A DNA stretch of 44,004 nt, from contig DRKQ01000067.1 of assembly GCA_011051685.1 (NCBI GenBank), forward strand, positions 1 to 44,004. The letters are read 5' to 3'. Positions within the stretch are counted from its first letter, which is position 1. The number at the start of each line of letters is the position of its first letter. This document shows, piece by piece, positions 26,294 to 34,853 of the stretch. Both the position numbers and the translations under genes were made by a program. The notes below the pieces were generated by a model. That model saw only the letters and a program-made list of their open reading frames with translations. It was not told the DNA's origin and ran no database searches. The DNA is from Gammaproteobacteria bacterium. Its GTDB lineage: Bacteria > Pseudomonadota > Gammaproteobacteria > SZUA-152.

Positions 26294-26677
26294 TCATTTT
26301 TTACGGTTTGCATAGATATCACTCGGGTTACTGCAGCAAGCTCCTCCCTTTGATTTTGCATTGGCTTGTGCATTTTCATCAAGGTATTGGTACCAACCAA
26401 CCTTAACTTTCTCCCACCAGTGCTCGCTAATGGGATTTCCCGTCTCCTCCAGCAGTTTCTGAACATCTGAAAATATGCATGCAGAAGCATCGTAACTTAT
26501 CCGCAGGTGCCTTGCCTTGACATCCAAATCTGCCGCATGAACAGCATCCGACTTCAGAAGTAAATCCAGTAATTCCCGCGGTTTTTCTGGGGCATCCTTC
26601 AGCCTCACTGAACGATGCACAACAAAGGCGTCGTTGTGAGTTTGACCCTTTCCCGAGTCGAGGTTTGCCTCATTCAT
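26294..26677 (-). CDS. Possible HMA-like protein of unknown function
   Basis: This 127-residue, signal-less protein has a middle section (AADLDVKARHLRISYDAS and the helix after it) that fits a beta-alpha-beta layout like an HMA domain but lacks the CxxC. The end carries GGACCSNP. I cannot name the family. It lies 21 bases after the FAD oxidoreductase and just before the cytochrome lipoprotein, which suggests co-expression. A metal-handling role is inference. Confidence 0.5.
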   Translation of the reverse strand: MNEANLDSGKGQTHNDAFVVHRSVRLKDAPEKPRELLDLLLKSDAVHAADLDVKARHLRISYDASACIFSDVQKLLEETGNPISEHWWEKVKVGWYQYLDENAQANAKSKGGACCSNPSDIYANRKK

Positions 26678-26698
26678 AACCGCATCCGAAAACCTTTA

Positions 26699-27880
26699 TT
26701 AGACTGAGTCATCAGCAGCGAGTCTACTACAACGACAGCGTACGTGGTTACAGGATTCATCTGCACATTCCAGTTCCTTATATTGACTTTTATATTGTGT
26801 TTTTGACCATGGCAGTGCCAAACGCTTCAAGGGCGATAACTTGTAAAAGTGGTGAAGAAATTCACGTGCATCTCCATTATGAGTTGCATAGCGCAGGAAC
26901 CAACGGTATCCCCAGTTGGGTATATGAGCATAAAATGTCCGGTTTACCACCGAGGCCAATAATTGCTGGCCTATGGCCCTTTGCCACTGAGCATTGTAGT
27001 CTGCTCCTTGTAACACACTCTGTGCCGCAAGAACGCCGGAGGTAATTGCATGACGCATACCGAAGCCCCACAAGGTATCCTGAAATCCAGCTTGCTCACC
27101 GGCAATGTAATTTCGTCCATGGATTGCGCTTCCAGGAATTCTGAAATTGCCAACCCCGCCATGTGGCCGGGGATTCCTCATGCGCAGCCCGACCAATTTC
27201 TCGAAAGCCGCAACGGTGCGCTGCACATAAACCTTCTTTTTTCTGAAGTCACTGAAAATGCAGCTCTTGACCGTTCCAAGTCCGTTCATAATAAGGAGAT
27301 AGGCATATCCTTTGGGCGCCAGCTTGTTGTCACAAATCACCCAAAATCCATTTTCCATATCGGTCTCAAAGTGAAAACCGACGGCCATAGCATCGGTTGC
27401 CCCTGGTCCAGTCGCCAGGATCCCCTGGCCATTGACCTGACGCAATCGACTGTTAAAGCGGACTTCAACTCCCAGCTCAAGAGCCTGATTTAACAATGCC
27501 GTATCGAGAGACCCAGGCCTGGGACCACGCTCGACCATATAAAAAAGCGGCTCACGACTCCTGATCTCGTACGCCTTTCCCCAGGCATCAAAAGCAGTCC
27601 CCTGGAGCCCTGGTATTTTGTCAAAATTGGTGCTGATGCCTTGCTCGTTCAGTACTGCCAGAGCATCCCTTTTTGTTGACCAATTTTCAATTCCCTGTAA
27701 ATCGCTTTTGAAGCGGTATCCAACACCGGCTTTTGCCTCATGCAAAATCACTTTCCTTCCTGCCTTGGCCAAGGTTATGGCGGCAGCCAGGCCCGCAGGT
27801 CCTGCTCCCGCTATTTGAATGTGCGTTCCGATAATGTCTCCATCGGAAACAGATGAGTTATTATTTTTGTCTACAGCCAT
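26699..27880 (-). CDS. FAD-dependent oxidoreductase with Cys-rich tail
   Basis: This 393-residue flavoprotein has an N-terminal Rossmann motif IAGAGPAGLAAA and LHEAK, resembling the geranylgeranyl reductase/monooxygenase-type FAD family (GEQAGFQDTLWGFGMRHA near the C-terminal FAD part). The last 25 residues hold CADESCNHVRCRCSR, four cysteines that are unusual for this family and may bind metal. No signal peptide. It lies 30 bases after the HD-GYP gene. The substrate is unknown. Confidence 0.7.
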   Translation of the reverse strand: MAVDKNNNSSVSDGDIIGTHIQIAGAGPAGLAAAITLAKAGRKVILHEAKAGVGYRFKSDLQGIENWSTKRDALAVLNEQGISTNFDKIPGLQGTAFDAWGKAYEIRSREPLFYMVERGPRPGSLDTALLNQALELGVEVRFNSRLRQVNGQGILATGPGATDAMAVGFHFETDMENGFWVICDNKLAPKGYAYLLIMNGLGTVKSCIFSDFRKKKVYVQRTVAAFEKLVGLRMRNPRPHGGVGNFRIPGSAIHGRNYIAGEQAGFQDTLWGFGMRHAITSGVLAAQSVLQGADYNAQWQRAIGQQLLASVVNRTFYAHIPNWGYRWFLRYATHNGDAREFLHHFYKLSPLKRLALPWSKTQYKSQYKELECADESCNHVRCRCSRLAADDSV

Positions 27881-27910
27881 TTGTGATTTTCTCTCTATCC
27901 TTGAAGTAAA

Positions 27911-28660
27911 TTATTGTTCCTTTGCCGTCAAAGTGCACTTCAACTCAACCATTTCCCGTAAGATGTCTTCTTCGGCAAGAAAGGCTTCCACAGCCTGGGG
28001 CTCAAATTGCTTACCACTCATTGCGATGATTTCCTCTTTCGCGATATCGAATGACTGTGCCTGCCGATAGGGTCTGTCTGAAGTGATTGCGTCCAATGTA
28101 TCAATGATTGCAAAAAGTCGGGCCCCCCATGGTATTTCTTCGCCCTTGAGTCCCTGTGGGTATCCACTACCATCCCAGCGTTCTTCATGACACAAAACAA
28201 TGCCAGCTGCTTCATTCATAAAAGGGATATTCTTTATTATCTCATAGCCTCTTTTCGGGTGACTGCGCATAATGCGCCATTCATCCTCGCTCAATGTATT
28301 CGGATTCAGCAAGATCATGTCCGGAATTGCGATTTTTCCAATATCGTGTAACAAGGAGCCCCAGTAAATCTGCCGTAAAACATCTTCATCCTGGTTAAAG
28401 CGCCGGGCCAGGACTTGTGTATGGCAGGCAACTCTTTGTGAATGCATCCCCGTTTCATGTTCTCTCGCATCAAGCGCCGCCGCCAGGGCCTCCACGAGTG
28501 AATACTGGATCTCTGACTTCTCTCGCTGAAAGCTCTTATGTGCCATGTATCCGAGATAACAGCCTTCACAGCAAAACGAATCTCCGTTATCCAACACATG
28601 TACACCAATTTCAATTGGCTTATCACACCAGAGACAGTTTTTATGCTGTTTGTTTTCCAT
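27911..28660 (-). CDS. HD-GYP phosphodiesterase-like protein with N-terminal metal site
   Basis: From ATG 28660 this is 249 residues. It starts with NCLWCDKP (Cys9, Cys12) and FCCEGC (Cys30, Cys31, Cys34), a TRASH/YHS-like Cys cluster similar to the N-terminus of some copper ATPases. An HD-GYP domain follows: LLHDIGK (HD), CHEERWDGSGYPQGLKGEEIP (GYP) and DTLDAITSDRPYR. HD-GYP proteins commonly cleave cyclic di-GMP, and the listed residues look intact. It may link metal status to c-di-GMP (inference). A longer start at 28699 is possible. Confidence 0.75.
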   Translation of the reverse strand: MENKQHKNCLWCDKPIEIGVHVLDNGDSFCCEGCYLGYMAHKSFQREKSEIQYSLVEALAAALDAREHETGMHSQRVACHTQVLARRFNQDEDVLRQIYWGSLLHDIGKIAIPDMILLNPNTLSEDEWRIMRSHPKRGYEIIKNIPFMNEAAGIVLCHEERWDGSGYPQGLKGEEIPWGARLFAIIDTLDAITSDRPYRQAQSFDIAKEEIIAMSGKQFEPQAVEAFLAEEDILREMVELKCTLTAKEQ

Positions 28661-28793
28661 ACCATGCCATACCATATAATTTGTCAGCGGAGGCCACATT
28701 AAGCAATTGCGGAAACTTACCCCGCGGGTCGGTTTGTAAGACTTTATAAAATGGTGCCAGCAATTCTTCCGCCTGTCTCTGTGCTTCCTGCAT
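28641..28793 (-). CDS. Possible 50-residue protein upstream of HD-GYP
   Basis: An ATG at 28793 opens a 50-residue frame that starts MQEAQRQAEELLAPFYKVLQ and ends MAWYGKQTA. It overlaps the HD-GYP start by about 20 bases, in a different frame. The composition looks amphipathic and protein-like. It fills the gap between the hydrolase gene and HD-GYP gene. The ribosome site is weak, so it may be coincidental. Confidence 0.4.
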   Translation of the reverse strand: MQEAQRQAEELLAPFYKVLQTDPRGKFPQLLNVASADKLYGMAWYGKQTA

Positions 28794-28831
28794 AATCTGC
28801 TAGCTCTCTATTACTAACTGATAGTGATTCG

Positions 28832-29983
28832 TTAAAAATTCTCTTCCTCCAGTTCCCTGTATACAAAGTTGGCATTACTGCGTTGGTTCAATTTATAGAG
28901 TCGGGTATTTTTCCAGTCATCAAATGTTGCCTGTTTGACGGCCTCAAACATATCAATATTATTGTTAACGGCCTCCAGCATGAGTTTACGTAAACGCTTT
29001 ATGTAAGACCGGGTTTCATGCACCATTGGAAAAGGACTGGTCTGCGCACTGCCATGACCGGGCACCATCAGGCTGGCATTGGAAAAACGCTCGAGTAACC
29101 AGTCCTGTGCCTCAATGGCCTCTCTGGAATTGCCATCACCCATAAAAGTAGTTCGCTGATTGAATGCCAGGTCAGACACCCACACCATATTATTTTTCTG
29201 GTCGTACAGTACGAGATCCCCCGCTGAATGTTGTCGTCCAACGTTATAGATTTGGAACACCTGTCCACCAGATTTCAGCGTATAACTGGAAAATCGCTTA
29301 GTATTGACAACAACATCCGGCGTAATCCCCTGAAACCCCTGCATATCGGCATCGATAAATGAACGGCGATAGTCCACTGAGCTGTCCATCTGATCAGAGT
29401 TGATATACTCGAGTGTTCCCTGGTGGGCGATAATGGTGACGCCACCGAGCTTGCGAAATGCCACGGCACCATAGGAATGATCGGGGTGATTATGGGTAAT
29501 GATGAGATATTTGATGGGCTTGTTGGTGATAGTGCGAATGGTGGCGATCATACGTTGTCCCAGTTTGGGTGTCCCCAAGGAATCTATCGCCACCACACCA
29601 TCCGGAGTGACTACAAAACCTGCATTACCATTCCAGCCACGGTTAAATTCATCGACTTCGGCGATATTGCCATACAGCATGTAGACGTTTTTCTTGAGCT
29701 GGAAAACCGGTAACGGCTGATCCCAGCCATCACTTTCCTTGAGCACGATATTGGGGATCTCCCGGGTGTCAATGGCGGTTTTGGGCAGATAGTAAAAACC
29801 GGGATCGGTACCAAAAGCATGGCGTTCTGATTTTTTCGCCGGTGCACCGGCAGCCAGCAGACTGCCCGCCCACAGTATCAGGGCCAGCAAGCATATGAGC
29901 CCGTGGAATCCTGTTTTTACTGTTCCCGTTCGACGCTTGGGAGATGAGAAACGATGCAGCCGATAGAGTGTTTGGCTGATCAT
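28832..29983 (-). CDS. SoxH-like secreted MBL-fold metallo-hydrolase
   Basis: This 383-residue protein (ATG at 29983; a GTG lies 9 bases earlier, abutting the ATPase stop) has a signal anchor near residues 28-44 (LICLLALILWAGSLLA). The MBL motif is THNHPDHSYG, with further ligands in NVGRQHSAGD and VPGHGSAQT. It resembles SoxH/quinoprotein-linked zinc hydrolases. A periplasmic zinc-dependent hydrolase with unknown substrate. It follows the copper ATPase directly. Confidence 0.8.
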   Translation of the reverse strand: MISQTLYRLHRFSSPKRRTGTVKTGFHGLICLLALILWAGSLLAAGAPAKKSERHAFGTDPGFYYLPKTAIDTREIPNIVLKESDGWDQPLPVFQLKKNVYMLYGNIAEVDEFNRGWNGNAGFVVTPDGVVAIDSLGTPKLGQRMIATIRTITNKPIKYLIITHNHPDHSYGAVAFRKLGGVTIIAHQGTLEYINSDQMDSSVDYRRSFIDADMQGFQGITPDVVVNTKRFSSYTLKSGGQVFQIYNVGRQHSAGDLVLYDQKNNMVWVSDLAFNQRTTFMGDGNSREAIEAQDWLLERFSNASLMVPGHGSAQTSPFPMVHETRSYIKRLRKLMLEAVNNNIDMFEAVKQATFDDWKNTRLYKLNQRSNANFVYRELEEENF

Positions 29984-29992
29984 CGCAGTCAC

Positions 29993-32677
29993 TCACAAAC
30001 GCGCGTTTCGCAGCCGCAGTGCATTGGTAATCACCGATACGGAACTGAAACTCATTGCGGCTGCGGCGATGATCGGTGATAACAGGATTCCGAAGAAGGG
30101 ATAAAGCACACCCGCTGCCACAGGCACACCCAGCGAATTGTAGATAAAGGCAAAGAACAGATTCTGGCGGATGTTGCGCATTGTGGCGCGTGACAAACGC
30201 CTTGCCCGCACGATACCGCGCAGGTCGCCTTTCACCAGGGTCACACCTGCACTCTCCATAGCAACATCGGTGCCGGTGCCCATGGCGATGCCTACGTGAG
30301 CCTGCGCAAGAGCCGGTGCATCATTGATGCCGTCACCAGCCATGGCCACGGTGCGGCCTTCCTGTTGCAATTGTTTAACAATGGAAGCCTTTTGTTCGGG
30401 CATGATTTCGGCATGTACCTCATCGATACCCAGCTTGCCTGCAACGGCGCTGGCCGTTTTCTGGCTATCTCCGGTCAGCATCACCACCCGTATGCCTTCT
30501 TTATGGAGCTGTTCGATGGCCTCCTGTGTGGTGCGCTTTATGGGATCCGCCACGCCAATGAGGCCGGCTACCTTGCCATCGATGGCCACAAACATTACGG
30601 TTTGTCCCTGCTCGCGCTGTGCATCGGCCTGGGCTGGTAAATCCTCGGGATCGATATTCAGGGACTCCAGTAGTTTGAGATTGCCCAAGGCCACCTGGTG
30701 GCCATCCACCGTGCCCTGCACCCCTTTTCCAGTGATGGACTGGAAGGCCTCGGTTGTGGTGAGATCAACTTTGCGCTCTTCGGCGCCACGCACAATGGCC
30801 TCGGCCAGAGGATGTTCACTGACCCGTTCCAGACTGGCGGCAAGTCGCAGCACCTGCTGTTCGTCGAAGCCTTCGTGGGCCGTCACCGCAACCAGTTGTG
30901 GCTTGCCTTCGGTGAGGGTGCCCGTCTTGTCCACCACCAGTGTGTCCACCTTTTCCATGATCTCCAGCGCCTCAGCGTTTTTAATCAATACACCCTCCAG
31001 CGCGCCGCGTCCGGTACCCACCATGATGGAGATGGGTGTCGCCAGCCCCAGGGCACAGGGACAGGCAATAATCAGTACAGCCACGGCATTAATGATGGCA
31101 TGGGCCAGACGGGGCTCCGGCCCCCAGAAGTACCATACGATAAAGGAAACAACGGCCACCGCCACCACTGCCGGCACAAAATAGCCTGCAACGGTATCGG
31201 CGAGTTGCTGGATTGGTGCGCGTGAGCGTTGCGCTTCTGCAACCATGTTGACGATTTGCGCCAACAAGGTGTCTGCACCCACCTTCTCGGCTTTCATCAA
31301 CAGAGTACCGGTACCATTAACAGTAGCGCCGATGACTTTGTCACCGGCCGTTTTTGCCACTGGTACGGGTTCTCCAGTGACCATGGATTCATCGATATTG
31401 CTCTCGCCCTCCACCACAACACCATCCACCGGTACCTTGTCTCCGGGACGGATGCGCAGGATATCCCCAGGCTTGACCTGTTCCAGCGGGATATCCTCCT
31501 CGGTACCATCGGCGCGCACAATGCGTGCCGTATTGGGTGCAAGGCCTAACAGCATCTTGATGGCTGCGTTGGTCTTTGAGCGGGCACGTAATTCCAGCAC
31601 CTGGCCAAGCAGCACCAGGGTCACGATCACTGCCGCCGCTTCAAAATAGACGGATACCAGGCCGTCTTCCTTGCGCATGGTTGGCGGGAATATTTCGGGA
31701 AATATCAAGGCAACCACACTATAGAGCCAGGCAACGGACACACCCAGACCAATCAGGGTGAACATGTTGAGATTCCATGTCATCACAGATTGCCAGCCTC
31801 GCACAAAGAAAGGCCAGCCCCCCCACAACACCACCGGTGTGGCCAACAGAAACTCGATCCACTGTACGGTGTGCATACTCAAGCCTTCGGGCAACCAACC
31901 CGGGGCGAGATCGGCAACCATGGCCAATATGAAAACGGGAATCGAGAGTACGGTGCCCACCCAGAATCGGCGAGTCATGTCGATCAGTTCTTCATTCTTT
32001 TCCTCCACGGCGACCTTTGTCGGCTCCAGGGCCATGCCGCACTTGGGACAGTTACCGGGATGATCCTGAATAATCTCCGGGTGCATGGGGCAGGTGTACT
32101 TCGTCTCCATGGGAATAACCGGCACACCCATGGGTTCCAGGGCCATGCCGCAAATGGGACAGGTACCCGGTCCTTCCTGAACGATCTCCGGATCCATGGG
32201 ACAGGTGTACAAGGCGGACTCGTCCACTGGATCATCTCTGGCCGGGGAAGGATGCAGATAGTGACAGGGATCTTCTTGGAACTTGTGCTGACAGTGCTCA
32301 CTGCAGAAATAATAGGTCTGTCCATGGGCCTCGGCGTGATACTCGGAATCCTCGGTGACATCCATACCGCAGACCGGATCTTTCAAACCTTCGCCTGGCA
32401 AATATTGCTCCGGATTCGCGACAAACTTATCCTTGCAGCTGGCACTGCAGAAATAAAAATCTTCATCCCCGTGTTTTGCATGATGGGGTGAGTCGGTGGT
32501 CACATCCATGCCGCACACCGGATCTTTCAGCGCTTCGGTTTTAACGTATTTGGAAGGATTTTCCACAAACTTGTTCAAACAACTATCACTGCAGAAATAG
32601 TATTGCGTCCCTTCGTGCTCAGCATGATGCGCTGAACTCTCCAATACATCCATCCCACAAACCGGATCCTTTGCCAT
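29993..32677 (-). CDS. Copper P1B-ATPase with three YHS and two CxxC modules
   Basis: This 894-residue ATPase starts at MAKDPVCGM. Three YHS domains (about 1-46, 50-96, 99-143) each carry DPVCGMDV and FCS..C. Two heavy-metal modules (about 157-184, 193-220) carry CPM and CxxCGM. The ATPase core has TGEP (434-437), CPC (539-541), DKTGT (Asp583), SEHP and [10 protein letters not shown]. The CPC helix fits Cu(I)/Ag(I) export to the periplasm. A Met-rich secreted protein precedes it, and a MerR gene with a matching promoter lies upstream. Confidence 0.92.
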   Translation of the reverse strand: MAKDPVCGMDVLESSAHHAEHEGTQYYFCSDSCLNKFVENPSKYVKTEALKDPVCGMDVTTDSPHHAKHGDEDFYFCSASCKDKFVANPEQYLPGEGLKDPVCGMDVTEDSEYHAEAHGQTYYFCSEHCQHKFQEDPCHYLHPSPARDDPVDESALYTCPMDPEIVQEGPGTCPICGMALEPMGVPVIPMETKYTCPMHPEIIQDHPGNCPKCGMALEPTKVAVEEKNEELIDMTRRFWVGTVLSIPVFILAMVADLAPGWLPEGLSMHTVQWIEFLLATPVVLWGGWPFFVRGWQSVMTWNLNMFTLIGLGVSVAWLYSVVALIFPEIFPPTMRKEDGLVSVYFEAAAVIVTLVLLGQVLELRARSKTNAAIKMLLGLAPNTARIVRADGTEEDIPLEQVKPGDILRIRPGDKVPVDGVVVEGESNIDESMVTGEPVPVAKTAGDKVIGATVNGTGTLLMKAEKVGADTLLAQIVNMVAEAQRSRAPIQQLADTVAGYFVPAVVAVAVVSFIVWYFWGPEPRLAHAIINAVAVLIIACPCALGLATPISIMVGTGRGALEGVLIKNAEALEIMEKVDTLVVDKTGTLTEGKPQLVAVTAHEGFDEQQVLRLAASLERVSEHPLAEAIVRGAEERKVDLTTTEAFQSITGKGVQGTVDGHQVALGNLKLLESLNIDPEDLPAQADAQREQGQTVMFVAIDGKVAGLIGVADPIKRTTQEAIEQLHKEGIRVVMLTGDSQKTASAVAGKLGIDEVHAEIMPEQKASIVKQLQQEGRTVAMAGDGINDAPALAQAHVGIAMGTGTDVAMESAGVTLVKGDLRGIVRARRLSRATMRNIRQNLFFAFIYNSLGVPVAAGVLYPFFGILLSPIIAAAAMSFSSVSVITNALRLRNARL

Positions 32678-32722
32678 TGTTATTCCCACATTTGGTTATT
32701 ATTAAGTGCCGATTATCAGGCA

Positions 32723-32742
32723 CGGCCTGGCTAAGCAGGCCG
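32723..32742 (-). other. Hairpin between Met-rich and ATPase genes
   Basis: CGGCCTG and CAGGCCG flank a 6-base loop. A smaller GTGCC...GGCAC stem lies at 32706-32723. There is no T-run, so it may be an mRNA-processing or attenuation structure that separates expression of the small secreted protein from that of the ATPase. Confidence 0.45.
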
Positions 32743-32756
32743 CGCCCATCTCATAT

Positions 32757-33200
32757 TTATTTCATACCCTCTTGCTTCATATCCATCATCATGGACTGTT
32801 GTTTCATCATTTGCTCCATCATGTTCTGCATCATGTCCATGCGTTTGGACATCATCTCCTGACGCTGTTCCATGTTCATGTTGCCGGGCATCTTTTCACT
32901 CATCATGCCCCTCATCTTGCCCATCATTTCCTGCATTTCCTTCATATGCTTTTGCATCAGCTCATGACGTTTGTTCATGTCCTTTGTCTTGTGGGCTTGT
33001 TCCATCATTTCTGACATGTTGTGCATACGGTTTTTCATCTCTTCCATGCGCATCATCCCCGCCCTGCCGCTCATGTCCATCATCTGACCTGGCATGCGGC
33101 CTCCCATGTTCATGTTGCTGGTACTCCCTGAATAGACAAGGGGAGCGGCCATCAGTGTCGATAGTACGAGGGATGCGCCCAAGAATGTTTTGATCTTCAT
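32757..33200 (-). CDS. Secreted methionine-rich protein
   Basis: This 147-residue protein has a signal peptide (cut near LVYSG, about residue 25). About 42 residues are Met by my count, so close to 29%, set in a helical Lys/Glu/Arg/Gln background with MxM and MM pairs. Such pairs bind Cu(I)/Ag(I). I do not recognise a named family. Ideal AAGGAGA site. First gene behind the MerR-type promoter at 33234-33264, so it is probably copper-induced and delivers or buffers periplasmic copper. Confidence 0.75.
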   Translation of the reverse strand: MKIKTFLGASLVLSTLMAAPLVYSGSTSNMNMGGRMPGQMMDMSGRAGMMRMEEMKNRMHNMSEMMEQAHKTKDMNKRHELMQKHMKEMQEMMGKMRGMMSEKMPGNMNMEQRQEMMSKRMDMMQNMMEQMMKQQSMMMDMKQEGMK

Positions 33201-33233
33201 TGTCAGTCTCCTTCTGGTTGAGGTTCTGCCTTG

Positions 33234-33264
33234 AGTTTAAACCTATGGGTTACACACAGGTCAA
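33234..33264 (-). promoter_or_regulatory. MerR-type promoter of the copper operon
   Basis: On the minus strand TTGACC (33259-33264) and TAAACT (33234-33239) are separated by 19 bases, with the imperfect dyad ACCTGTGTGT/ACCCATAGGT (8 of 10 positions paired) in the spacer. The overlong spacer is diagnostic of MerR-type activation. The -35 overlaps the stop codon of the MerR gene. It drives the Met-rich gene. Confidence 0.75.
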
Positions 33265-33683
33265 GGGTCCGGATCCACCTGGGTCACGGATTCGATAAGA
33301 TGGCATACTGAATCACCATCCGGCTCGCCATCGGGCATGGTTTCCCAGAGCGCAAGGGCGTGTTCCATTCGCTTTTGCAGCGCATTAAGGGCTTCCAGTT
33401 TCGCCTTGTTCTCTTTGACTCGTCGCTGCATGAGCTCACGAACACGGGGACAGGGCGAGGATCCACTCTTGGAATGATCAAGAATGTCCCCAATTTCAGC
33501 CAGGGTGAACCCCAGGCTCTGTGCCTGACGGATAAAGCGGAGACGGGTAACATCCGACTCGGAAAATAACTTGTAGCCATTGTGTGGATTTCGTTCAGGG
33601 CAGAGCATGCCACGCTGCACATAATGACGCACAGTGTCCGGAGTCACTCCAGCCCTGCCGGCCAATTCACTGACTGTAAACAT
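33261..33683 (-). CDS. MerR-family regulator of the copper operon
   Basis: This 140-residue protein has a winged helix (LAGRAGVTPDTVRHYVQRGML), a coiled coil and a Cys at the metal-selective position (SGSSPCPRVREL). A second Cys lies in DSVCHLIES. A Cys at that point is typical of divalent sensors such as ZntR, while the downstream genes look copper-related, so the metal is not settled. It lies 7 bases after the propeller gene and immediately before its own target promoter. Confidence 0.85.
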   Translation of the reverse strand: MFTVSELAGRAGVTPDTVRHYVQRGMLCPERNPHNGYKLFSESDVTRLRFIRQAQSLGFTLAEIGDILDHSKSGSSPCPRVRELMQRRVKENKAKLEALNALQKRMEHALALWETMPDGEPDGDSVCHLIESVTQVDPDP

Positions 33684-33690
33684 GGTTTTC

Positions 33691-34752
33691 CTATGGGTTG
33701 CTGCGCATCACCATCTGATGGGCCACACCTTTTTTGAGGTCGATTTCCCGCATGGGCCGCAGTGTCTCTGGTTCGAGCACCCAGATCTTGGGCAGTTTGC
33801 GGCTGGAAACATACAGTTTGTTCAGCCCCCGGATGTAGGCCAGGTGATAAGGTGCCGGCGCCAGGTCAGCCACTGTAATCCTGCCCGTCTGCAGGTCAAT
33901 CTTGCTGACTGTGTTTTCTCCCTTGCTGGCTACATAAAGCCAGCGGTTATCATCGGACAAATCAATACCATGAAGCTTCTTGCCCACCGTATAGGTATTG
34001 CCCACCTTGCCGGCAGCCCGGTCGATGACAGAAACCGTGCCACTGGCCTTGTTGGCAACGTACAGGAAGCGGTCATCGGCACTCATCACCATGTGCTCGG
34101 GTTCTTTGCCAACCCGAATTTTTCCGCTGATCGTCCACTTTCTGGTATCGATTTCTGACACCACCCCATTGCCGGCATTGCTGACGTAGAGCAAAGCGCC
34201 ATCCCGGGTAAACACAGCGTAATTGGGCCACAGGCCCGTTTGCAGGGTTTTTACCACCGCCATCTTCTCGAGATCGATAACAGAAATTCCCCCTGCACCG
34301 GAATGCACGGCAATGGCCAGCTTGCCATCGGGGGAGACCGCCGTGTGATGCGTCAGCCCGCGCACGTCGATGCGGTGCATCACATGACCATGTTTGGGAT
34401 GCACAATGGAAACATAACTGGGGCTTGCAGCTTGTGGGGACTTTTTCTTGCCCCCTGCATGGTGCGCGGCGTGTTCCGCCTCACTCATTTGTGCAGGTTT
34501 GGCAGGCCCCTTCTTTGTGGCATCGGCCGGTTGCATGCTGCCGGCGACCAGGAACTCCGTACCCGGACTGCTGGACAGTCCGTGGGCATTCTCCAGTTCA
34601 TCGATGCGGCCAGTGACAGTATCCGTGGTTAAATCAATGATTAGCAGATCGTTGGCCGTACCCATGGGGACATACATCAATGGCCCGGCATGCGACGTTA
34701 TAGAAGTAAGCAGGAAATATAACAATGACAACATCGTGGATCTTTTCATCAT
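33691..34752 (-). CDS. Secreted YVTN-type beta-propeller
   Basis: This 353-residue protein (ATG at 34752, or 34749 with better AGGTGA spacing) has a signal peptide (cut near SHA/GPL) and about six to seven YVTN/cytochrome d1-like blades, such as LYVSNAGNGVVSEIDT and LYVANKASGTVSVIDR. A His-rich insertion (EAEHAAHHAGGKKK) interrupts the first blades and could bind metal. Periplasmic. Its role in metal resistance is unknown, but it leads the copper operon. Confidence 0.75.
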   Translation of the reverse strand: MMKRSTMLSLLYFLLTSITSHAGPLMYVPMGTANDLLIIDLTTDTVTGRIDELENAHGLSSSPGTEFLVAGSMQPADATKKGPAKPAQMSEAEHAAHHAGGKKKSPQAASPSYVSIVHPKHGHVMHRIDVRGLTHHTAVSPDGKLAIAVHSGAGGISVIDLEKMAVVKTLQTGLWPNYAVFTRDGALLYVSNAGNGVVSEIDTRKWTISGKIRVGKEPEHMVMSADDRFLYVANKASGTVSVIDRAAGKVGNTYTVGKKLHGIDLSDDNRWLYVASKGENTVSKIDLQTGRITVADLAPAPYHLAYIRGLNKLYVSSRKLPKIWVLEPETLRPMREIDLKKGVAHQMVMRSNP

Positions 34753-34790
34753 GCATCACCTGCTTTGCCAATTGATATCGTCAGCAGTAT

Positions 34791-34821
34791 AACAAAAAAT
34801 GGGTACTTCCATGTACCCATT
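34791..34821 (-). terminator. Intrinsic terminator after the cytochrome-porin at 34854
   Basis: AATGGGTAC and GTACCCATT form a perfect 9-bp stem with a 6-base loop. On the minus strand it is followed by TTTTTTGTT. It ends transcription of the gene at 34854 before the propeller gene. Confidence 0.85.
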
Positions 34822-34853
34822 GTTTGTGCTGCTTTTAGTTGTATTGCTATGTT

